Below are positions 35,473-46,200 of a stretch of 64,000 nucleotides of DNA, piece by piece. The position numbers and the translations under genes were made by a program. A model generated the notes under the pieces. The model ran no database searches. It was not told where the DNA came from and saw only the letters and a list, made by a program, of their open reading frames with translations. Each line of letters starts with the position of its first letter. Position 1 is the first letter of the stretch. Source of the stretch: Lineus longissimus (Eukaryota > Nemertea > Pilidiophora > Heteronemertea > Lineidae); contig NC_088318.1 of the NCBI RefSeq assembly GCF_910592395.1, positions 16,182,349 to 16,246,348 on the forward strand. Reading direction: 5' to 3'.

Positions 35473-38400
35473 AACAAGAGGCCCAAGGGCCTGGCGCTCA
35501 GCTGGATGACCTAATAACATAGGACTGAGAGTGTAAAGTAGTAAATATCGGCTTTATACTACTGTTTGAAGGTCAAGAGAACACGTTATACCACTAAAAT
35601 TTCCAATGCAGAGCTGCCAGCTGGATGAAATATGATTGAACTAATCAGCCATGGTATGTAAATATTACAGGAGGCAACGGAATATATCCCTAGTTCAGTA
35701 TGTTGTATCGGTAGCTTTACAGAAAAGAAGTGTCAGAGAGGATGAGACTTCTCCATGGACAACTGTGGTATGTCCAGGCTGGGTTGTACAGCACAAGGAT
35801 ACAAAATGCTGTCTGTAATTGAGAGGTATCCTGATTTAACAGAGGTCAAAATAAATAGAAATTACCAGTTTGGGACTAACACCACTGTCTTTTTTTAATA
35901 AGGTAAAGATTACAGGAGTCAACACAATTAATTTTATTGAGAGAAATTGACCTGTCCTGCAGGTGGTTGGAATTTACAATACAAAGTGTCATGACATTGT
36001 GCTCTACTGCATATCCCTAGTGAGTCGATCTATCCTTGGCGCAGACAGGTTCAAATTGGCTACATCTTGAATAGATTGAATTGCGATGAAAATCTAATGC
36101 AATAAAGGAGCAATATCAAAGAGACAAATTAATCAAACCAATTGTCTACAGACTCGGACCCTGAAATGGCGTGATGTATGCGTGCATATAAAAGTATATC
36201 AATTGGTCCGATAAAGATGATGAGGCAATGTCAATATGCCTTGTTCCTTAGTCAGCAATATGCCCCTTTTTATACGGAGAAGAAGGAGAACCGAGATAGG
36301 CCTTCACATGTCGGCTTCCAAATGGCTCGAACCAACTGTACTATCACTACTATAAATTTAAAATGCGTGCTCCTCCTACATGTAGCAATGTCTCGGCCAA
36401 AAAGGCACTTAGTCGACAGGCAAGCTAGAAGTTCAGCACCGTGAGGAGCTCCTTGGTAAGGCCATGTCAGGTTCCGCACACCTCTTCATATACATCAAGT
36501 ATTGAAAGCTGTGGTGAGCACATAAAAAGACCATGGTCACCTTAATTTGAAAATCCCTTCATAATCAAGGGCTACCTCTGACTAAAACAGCACCCATAAA
36601 CAATTGACCACCAATTTGACCCCAGCTCCTAACTGCGGGGAAAACCCAAGTCCAGCAACCAAAAGTACCAAAAATACATTTGTGTTTACATTTGAACTGC
36701 ACACATGCGTTTGTTTACAATTTCATTTCCCGCGAAATCTCGAAAATCAGGTGACCTGCAATCGCGGATTGAAAATAACATTAACCTGGGTTCAGCAGGT
36801 CAGCATGTATACCGGCTGTTCCAATCATCCCCCTACAGCCAGCTGTTCAAAAGGTAATGTTATTCACCCCACAGGGAGTGCAGGTAATTGATTAAGCCCC
36901 TGCAGAACTTAACACTACAACGCAAGGAGGATACCGCGGTGACGTCACATCACGTGATCCCGACCCATATTACTGATCGCTATGGCCAATCAGATTCAGT
37001 CTACTGACAGCAGCAGCACTGAACACGTCTCCACGTCTCACTGTCTGGTGCGCTCATGTACAGAAAAACACCAATAGACATGAAATATTGCAATACCTAG
37101 TAGTACGGATTCTTCCTGTGTAAAATAATATTTACAGAGCAGATTAACTTCCACGAATAAAAAAGACGTTTGGCGTGGCCAAAGTGCGGAAATAATGTCT
37201 CCGCTAAAATACACTACGAAATACACTAGGCAATGCACTACGCAATATACAGTAGAGATGCAGTTGAGTTTGTTATTGTTTTGACTTAGAAGCCGGCCAA
37301 TATCTTAATATATTCATGTATTCATGAAGTATGAACTCATTTCTGTCCCATACAACTCTAAGAACAGTCAATTTCTCCTTAAATCATCACCGAAACCGCG
37401 ATATCCGCAGGAAGATTTCGTTCTAGTGTCCGAAAATGCATGATCTTATAGGGGCGCTAACTCGACAAATAGAGGGGATCTATGGGGATCTATGGGAGTT
37501 TTAGGTCCTACAGGTCTCGAACTTGTAAAATCTGTAAACATGCCTCCAAATCCCATTATGATGAGATTGCCCCATATCTGGGAGACTGTTTTAAACCATC
37601 GATAATTTTGGAAGATCGGTGCCCGGCTATTTGGTTTAAAAAACCCTATTTTTCCCCATCAAAACAGCACTTTTCATTATTCAAATGATAGCTTATTGTC
37701 TGAAGACTTATTTCATAGCAGAAAAGTACTAATAACTCTGATTTGATGCGAAAAATCTAACTTTTTTGATGACTTGATTTTCCCTTGGCCGTGGATCGAG
37801 TTTGTTTACAATATGCAGCGCCATCTTGGAAAAGCCGTGACGTCACCGCGGTATCCTCCTTGACTACAACGGCAATGGCTTGGCTTCTGTGGTAAGGAGA
37901 TTTGACAGTTTTTTTTACGGAAGTAACATTATTGTGTTGCTTAAAACGTCTACTTTTTACTCATGTAAGAATCGTAGTACTAATAATAACTTCAACTTAT
38001 TTTCCGGTTATGATAACACAACACGCATCTGTATGATCATGATCTTTCTCAAACTAACTGAATGACCTAATCGCCTTGGACGCACAACCACATATCAATC
38101 CGCCCCGACGATCAACAACAAAGTTTTCGTGCTTTTAGCTGTCAACATCAATGGCTATAATATACTCCTGCAGAATAGTAGAATTAATAGAACTAATTTC
38201 CGAAGTTTCCAATAGTTTGAACACAAATCAGAACATCACCCATCAGCTGGACTCAGATCCGCATAAATTACGATAAATAATGAGGTCGTCGCTTCAATTT
38301 CGCAAAGAAAGTTGACTCCATTCGAAGGTTGTTTTGACCAAATTCCGTTGAACTCATCGTTATGAGGGCATTTGAACACATTCTCGTTGATCTTTTCTAT

Positions 38401-38940
38401 AAATGTGTGAAGTTTCGTACCAAAATACATTTCCGTAAAGGCTTAAATAAGAAAATTTGTCACTTACAAATCATCGCTCCGGTAGAAATAAAAAGGTCGC
38501 CGCCATTTTCTTGATGATAGTTCTCCAGGTAACCTCGGCGGGAAATTTAAAGCGGGGTCATCCGGGGTCAAACAACAGTTTTGCTCACTACCGCTAACTG
38601 GTGATATAAATCGACACTAATCTATTTTATATCAAAACTTCTGTATCATGAAGACCTTTTCAACTTTATTTTAAGCTTTTATCTGCTGGAATAGAGCGTC
38701 AAAAAATTGTTTTTTCATTTACGCATTTTGCCCCCTGGGGAGCTGAATTTGAGTCGAATCGCCCAAATTTTTTTCCGTAAGCAACATTTTCTGCGGTGTT
38801 TATAAGCAAGACTAGATTTGAAGTGCCTCGGTTGTATGATTACAAAATGCCCAACTTTGTCTACAGATGGCTGGATGGAAGGACGGACACCAATTGAATA
38901 GCTATTTGACTAGCTCTGCTGACTTTGTCAGCTGAGCTAA
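35473..38940. mobile_element. Possible Helitron/Helentron-like element, with nested insertion
   Basis: The left end AACAAGAGGCCCAAGGGCCT contains a small hairpin (AGGCCC-AA-GGGCCT) and then GCTCAGCTG. The right end is a 13-bp hairpin with a TTT loop (38911-38939) containing CAGCTGAGC and finishing CTAA followed by an A run. GCTCAGCTG and CAGCTGAGC form subterminal inverted repeats. A 3' hairpin ending in CTRR and subterminal inverted repeats are features of Helitron/Helentron elements. A second left end lies at 47607. Whether the two ends here belong to one element is an inference. A 940-bp TIR transposon is inserted at 36923-37862. No Rep/helicase frame is present. Confidence 0.45.
36923..37862. 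mobile_element. Non-autonomous TIR transposon, copy 2 (940 bp, 9-bp TSD)
   Basis: Same family and orientation as the copy at 25537-26479, with very high identity and a few small indels. The same 26-bp inverted repeats are found at the ends. The 9-bp target-site duplication is ACTACAACG (36914-36922 and 37863-37871), also perfect. Intact duplications and close similarity between the copies suggest recent activity. It lies inside the larger possible Helitron-like element. Confidence 0.95.
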
Positions 38941-38945
38941 AAAAT

Positions 38946-40219
38946 AACTGTGAAATGTTTTAGTATTGTTACGAAATTTAGGGACAAGATGTATGGATTA
39001 AATTCAGCACAGTCTTAAGAACACAATCTAGTTAGCTTATATTTGGTGTAAAATCTTATTATACCATGCCTGCACTTTTGCACAGGTAGTTACATGATTA
39101 ACATGATTAATGTAAACCAATACCAGAATATAACGGGTTTGGTTGCAAAACAAGACACTAAAATTTCTGAGATGAGATCACTTTCTTATTATGAAGTTAT
39201 TTTTGTGCATATTGTGTCATAATCAATCCTCAGTCAGCCAAAATTGCTCAAGCCATCATGATACTTGATTTTTTGAGCCAAAATATCAAAATATTTCTAA
39301 TGCATTTTTAACCACTTCACTACTGTAGCCGGAAATTTCAGTCTAATGGGCAAAGTCTCACGCTCATGTAGACTGGAATTTTGGTCTGAAGACGCAATGT
39401 ACTACTTGTGGTATTCGTATATTAGTCTACGAAACCACATAGTTAAAATATGAGATAACAGGCTTTTTTTAATAAATCAACTTACAAGTCTGTGTTGTAT
39501 GTTTGTTCTTGATTAAGTATTGGGTATGACCAAAGATTACAAGAAGTATTCTAGAGCTCAAGTCCTGATTAATACAATGTTTATTGCCAAACCCTCCTCC
39601 ACTATGACTAATTGCCCAATTTGTCCCGCTGCATTTGTGTACGTCACCACATGTAAACCAGTCAGTACTCGAAAAAAGCCTACTGAATACCCACTAGGTA
39701 ATACCACATTTTCATCTGCTAGACATAAGATCTGCTACGCCGTTGCCCTGCGATCAATTTTGAAACCATGTGCTTCGAAGGGCAAAATTGGCCAACAGGG
39801 AAAATGGGAAATTCACTAAAAATAATTTCTAGTAGCGAGAGAGTTACATGTTAGTCCTGAGTAGCCATTTTTTAAACTGGTTTCTTGCTGAAGTACATAT
39901 CTATCAAGTCTGTGTCGGCAGAGTGAATATCCTTTGAATATCTGCTTGGGAGAATAATACACACATAGCAAAGTAACTTCAAGCAGCAAATGCTGAATAT
40001 TCCTTTTCGAGAGAAAATTGTTCCTCAATGCCGAGTGATCCATGCCGATTTCTTTCAATGATTGCACTTTGAATTTATGCTGTGGCAGCCCTTCTGAGTG
40101 AATTGACAAGAAGTCCGTCCTTCGTCATACATCAAATTTCTTGGATAACAATAATGATTATTTACAAAATGTTGAATGTTCATACTGCACATCTTAACCT
40201 TTTTTTGCCACTCGTTGGT
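38946..40219. other. Region downstream of PLC-gamma (3' side)
   Basis: This stretch should hold the 3' UTR of the PLC-gamma gene, whose stop codon is at 40220-40222 on the minus strand. A minus-strand AATAAA lies at 39580-39585, about 640 nt after the stop, and is a candidate poly(A) signal. The plus-strand frame 39520-39819 (99 codons) and the minus-strand frame 39816-40109 have no recognisable domain. Confidence 0.4.
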
Positions 40220-43200
40220 TTACTTGCTTGGTGTCCGAGTGGCCATTGCTTTGCCCCCACTGGCCTTCGTTGCAGTCCTGAAAGAAAACAGTCAAGTTGA
40301 ATAATAAAAACAGAAACAATGGTTTTATTTCTGCAGAAAGACATTTTAAAACACTGTTAAAACCATTATTACTAACTATGAAAAGCCTCTGTAAAAAGGT
40401 AGGTCTTAATACGCTTTTTAAAACTGTTGAATTAGACAATCAAGTAACTAACGTTATTTCATGTCAACCAAGTTAGGCGGAAACAAGGGTCGAAAAATAG
40501 CTGCCACAGTGAAAGGGTTAATAATATTCAAACAATAACAAACCTTTTCTCCCTCCTCTCCTCATTCTTGGCGAAGATTTCTTGCTGCATGGCGTTGATC
40601 TCTCTCTCGACCTGGTGGACCTTGTTTATATCACCACTGCGCTCACTCACCTCCAGGGCGATGGTCAACTCCTCCTGGCGGTCGCGAAGCTCCATGATCG
40701 ATGCGTAAATATCACTGTCAGCACCCTCCTGGAAGGTAAACAATCAGTGGGCATTACAGTTCCTTCCCAATTGGAAATCGCACTTCTAGTAATGTATTAT
40801 GTCCGAACCAGACCTGGGCGCAATTAAGGCCCCTACAATATTATTTTTCAGCCCCAAACAAACGCCATTTTCATGAAAGACGACTCATTCTACGCTAACC
40901 ATAATCTATTTTCATACCTTAGGATTCCTTGTCTCAAAGTAGATGAGCAATGAAGACAACTCCAGTGGTTCATTGTAGCCATTCTTCAGCGGGACAGAAC
41001 GATGACCTGGAACAACAAACTTTCATCCATATATGCCTTTCAGAGGATAGACAACTATGCTGTCACATAGTCCACCGTACAGGGTTGCCCCAAGGGCTGC
41101 ATGGGACAGATAGGTAGATTATTGCTAGCATTTCAGAATAAGGTACTATCTGACTAACCTGATCTCAGACACTTGATGGGATACGTCGCCTGACCGATGA
41201 AGTTGGGATCGCTGAACATGTCCTCATCATAGACGACGAATCTGAGGAAGGCCAAGTCGGGGTTGTGGACGTCAAACTCACAAGATTCATTCCAGATTGG
41301 ATTGAAACCGTTGTCAGCTGCAAGAGTAGAGCATTTCAAAGACATGCGATTATCAGCACACTGGGAAAATAAAGAATTACGTGAAAAAAATCTCACGAAA
41401 CCAATCAATTATTATGCCCGACAGGACAACATTTTGTCTATTGCCAATTGAAAATAAGCTAAATTTTCCAACTTTTAGCTTTGTGAACATTTCACGTTGT
41501 GCAGTATTACATTTTGTGTTGAAACTCTTCCCTTGCCCATGAAAAGTGCTACAAAGCATCCATTAATGAAAGTAGAGACTCGTTACAAAAAGAAAAAAAA
41601 GAAAAGAAATCTCTACTCACTTTTTGTCCCTGTCTTGTACTTATTTTGATTATCGTAATCGGCACCAACCACTTCCACTTCGACGAATGGACTCACAATA
41701 CCTCGGCCTGTCTTCGTCAAATGTCTAGCACCAATGATCTAAGTGGAACAAAAAATTACAGTAACAGATAGGAAATTATGGACAAAACTTGACTAACAGT
41801 AACAGATAGGAAATTATGGAGGAAACTTGACTTACAGTAACAGTTAGGAAATTATGGAGGAAACTTGACTTACAGTAACAGTTAGGAAATTATGGAGGAA
41901 ACTTGACTTACAGTAACAGTTAGGAAATTATGGAGGAAACTTGACTTACAGTAACAGTTAGGGATACCGGATCAACTCCCTCAAGTGTTCTCTTGTCAGA
42001 TGGATCATACTGCTCATAAAACATTGAGTCAGGCTGCAGGACGAAGCCACAGTTACCGTTGTCCATAAACCTCGCATGGTTCAGATGCATCGACTTGTCT
42101 GAAATGAGCAAAATCGTAAATTTCTTCAACCAAGTGCAGTGGGGCCAATCGGACGTCCACGCAAACTTACGATTTGCAAATACAACTATGTAGTATCGAA
42201 GACTGAGAAGAAGAAGATGAAGACCTTATTCAAGTCCACTCACCTGCCGTCTGATAATTGAGAGCCAACATCTGACAGGCACAGTTCCACATCGCCAGCG
42301 GGTCATAATTGGATGAGTCGAAGCGCTGGCCCTTGGGGTAGACTCGGCTGAACTGGTTCTTGTTGTACTTGGTCAATGAGCGTCGACCTTTCGAACTCGA
42401 GCAGAGCTTCTCCATCTTGGTTTCAGGGAATGATGACATCTCGTAGAAACTTCCTGCTATTTCTGCAAATACCGAAGTCAAACATTCATTGGTTTGTCAA
42501 GATACTTTTCCACTTCAAATGCAATAAGCTTAGTAACTACATGTACATGTACATGTATAACCTAAATTTGAAGCTTAAGATTTGCAGAGTATACTTACTG
42601 TCACTGTATGGTACCGCCCGGCAGTAGACAATAAGATCAGAGAACTCCTTTGCTATCCGATTCTGCCGCTCAAGCTTCAAGTCTTCAGTGTGCTACAAAT
42701 GGTAAAGAGCGGGATCAGAAAAATGAAAAAAGACTATCAAATTCAAACAGAATCATGAATATTTCAAGACTTCCCAAAGTAAAAAAGTGGGGGTAGTTCC
42801 AGCAGATTGTTTTATCAAAAGTGCAGTAATCTGCATATCGCACATTACATGCTCATTATTAGTAATTGGTTTAAAGCTCACCTTCCTGTCTGCAATATCA
42901 GCACATTTTCTGATTGTCTTCATCCAATCGTATAAGTCTGCTTCATTCTCTGCGGCAATCTCTATCGGTATCGATGACATCACACTCTGAATCTTCATCA
43001 CATACTCGTGACTGGTAATATTCGACAAAACACGCTCTGGAAAGGTGACAAAGTCCTTTAAAATTCATACAAATATGTGCAGCAGATCAAGAGTTAAATG
43101 TTTACAGCAGAGGCCCAAGATAGTGAGAATCAAGAGTTTAATGTTTACAGCAGAGGCCCAAGAAAAGTGAGAATCAAGAGTTTAATGTTTACAGCAGAGG

Positions 43201-46200
43201 CCCAAGATAGTGAGAATCAAGAGTTAAATGTTTACAGCAGAGGCCCAAGAAAAGTGAGAATCAAGAGTTAAATGTTTACAGCAGAGGCCCAAGATAGTGA
43301 GAATCAAGAGTTAAATGTTTACAGCAGAGGCCCAAGAAAAGTGAGAATCAAGAGTTAAATGTTTACAGCAGAGGCCCAAGATAGTGAGAATCAAGAGTTA
43401 AATGTTTACAGCAGAGGCCCAAGAAAAGTGAGAATCAAGAGTTAAATGTTTACAGCAGAGGCCCAAGAAAAGTGAGAATCAAGAGTTTAATGTTTACAGC
43501 AGAGGCCCAAGAAAAGTGAGAATCAAGAGTTAAATGTTTACAGCAGAGGCCCAAGAAAAGTGAGAATCAAGAGTTTAATGTTTACAGCAGAGGCCCAAGA
43601 AAAGTGAGAATCAAGACTTTAACGTTTACAGCAGAGGCCCAAGAAAAGTGAGAATCAAGAGTTTAATGTTTACAGCAGAGGCCCAAGAAAAGTGAGAATC
43701 AAGACTTTAATGTTTGCAGCAGAGGCCCAAGAAACGTCAAGAGAAGAAAAGTGAAGAAGAATCAGTCTTACCCACAGAACATCCAGCAATATCAATGGTG
43801 CCTTTCTGCATGGCACCAAATGGCATGTTATCCGAGTTGTCATCTGTCTCTATCACTTCAACATAGTTCGACGGAAACCAGTGACTTTTCTTCCCACCGT
43901 AGTCACCCCGCCACCTTCAAAATAGAAAGTTTATGGCTTGCAAAACAAGAGAGTAGAGGGGAGGATTATTCGGCTTAGAGAGCACAGTTTGATAACCAGA
44001 GGGAAATCTATATTTTGATCGAGGTAGAGCCTCAAATGTCTGCAAATGTGGGCTTAAAAGGATAAAACAGATATCTGCATTGCCCTTCCAGATTTATACT
44101 TTGATATTTTACTACAAGAAAAATTACTTTTCCTCACGAAATTTCTGTCATTTCTAGATCCTGGGTGTGATGTCATTGTAGTTGTTGGTGGCTTTCAGTA
44201 CTAATTTTAAAATTTGGACAAATTTCAGGACAAAATACTGAGAGTACGCATGGCCCTGTAACAGTTTGCCTAACTCACCATCCTCCATCCTGCTTGTTAT
44301 TCACATTGGTAATGATGGCGTGTTTACAGAATGACAACTCATCTTCTCGGTTCGCCTTGTAGTCATAAATCGCTTTTACCCGAATCTGAAAAAAACCCAA
44401 TGGAATATTATGGGACGAACTGCCAGATGCTTTATACCTCAGAGGTTTGACCTGGGTGGCTACTTTTGAATTGATGTTGGTTCTGACATCATCGCTGCTC
44501 CCCGCCCCTCCCTCCACCTAGCAACCAGCATTGTTCATGACGTGATATCTTTCTTGACGCAGTTCAGCCATTTCTATTTAAATTCAAGACTCGGTGGATT
44601 AGTCTTGGGACGGATATTCACGACTTAGGGCAGGTAGATATTCTCAGGTACAGTATCATCTCCACAACTTTTCTTACCTTCGACGTGAATGAATTTGGCT
44701 CACTGTAAAGATTCTGATCTTCATTGCCATAAAACGCGTTCGGGTCGGGACCGAACCCGAACCTTTGAACAAGTTCCCTGTTTGCCGGATATTTTAGCTT
44801 CATCTTCTTGTAGAGAGGATGTTTTTCAAAATACGTCACAAGTTCAACTAGACTTTCAAACTGAGCGGTGCCGATCAGGTATAATCGACCCTCTTGACGG
44901 ATTTTACAATGTTTCACTTTTGCTTCAGCCCTGAAATATGCAAGAAGGCCTTTGGTCAATACAAATAAGCGCAATTGGATCCAAGGAGTTGGGAAGTAAA
45001 TTTGTCTCGTTCCTGACCAGCGTCCTAATTGGTCATTTTGTTTTAGTCAAGATTTTTGTTTAACTCGACCAAACAGACCTAACTACACACCTGAATGAGA
45101 TAGCATATTGGGATGGATCAGTGTCAGTGGTATGGTGGAGCAGCCGCCGTCTCACTAGGAAGGCGCCATCTTGTGGGATGCAGCTCAACATGTACTCGGC
45201 CTCCATCCGGCTGAGGTTGTCGTGATACCAACTGAAAGAGAAGAGCAATATGTATTATGCTTATCTACTATTGAAGACGATGCTATCATAACATCACTTC
45301 ATTGTTTTTGGGTGTTTAGCGAAACCTCTCTATCATAAACGTAACTGATACCAACTGAAAAAGAAAAACTATTTGTAAACGATAATCAACTATCATAGAC
45401 AGCATTTTTCGCAACCTACCTGCGCCCCTCGTGGCTGTGTTCCTGTGGCACTGGTTCCGTTAACGTGATCTGGAATTCTTGACTGCGAAGTGGGTTTTGG
45501 CGATGGTGGTTGATTAAGCTGTACAGCGAGTCGAATGAGAGGTTCTGGATGAGGCTGTAGCGCGTCTGGCCCCGCTCCTGGTGCGACTTGATTCGGCAAT
45601 GACACACTTGGCCTTGGCGCCTGAAATGGTCACAAAATCAAGATTATAAACGTAAAATAGCAGCGAATATTTCCTGGTTCACAGTATATACTGTTTCGTT
45701 GAGTTTCAGCACGTTGAGGGGGCCCGTACAATAGGCCTATTTTATCTGTAATAGGCTCATGCAACAGGCTTAAACCGGTCGATACAGTACCTATTGCTTT
45801 GCACTCATTGGTTACGCTTACAGTGCAAGGCGTAGAAAACAGTTCAGACTTACCAAATTGACAGAGAAAAATCTCCCACATTTGCCTCACTCTCTCTTAA
45901 AAGGAAAGTGCCATCAACAAGATTGAGTAGCTTTTCAAAAGTTTTTCAGCCTCCTTCCGCCCAATATCAAGGAACCACAGCTGACCAAAGTGTAACTTAT
46001 CCTTTGGCACATCCTACAGGCGGAAGAAATTGTTCAAACAATTCACTTACCAAAATGACAGAGAAAAATCGCCCACAAAAGTTTCACTATCGCGTACAAG
46101 GAAGGTACCATCGCCGAGATACGAATATTGTTTGAGCAGTTCCTCTGCCCGCTTCCGTCTGCCATCCAGACGCCCGTGGAACCATTGCTCACCAAAGTGT

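Noticed and set aside
38400-38520. Possible first exon on the minus strand (AAAATGGCGGCGACC… then GTAAGTGAC)
   Set aside because: Good start and donor, but only a few codons, inside a repeat-rich interval, with no downstream exon that I could connect.
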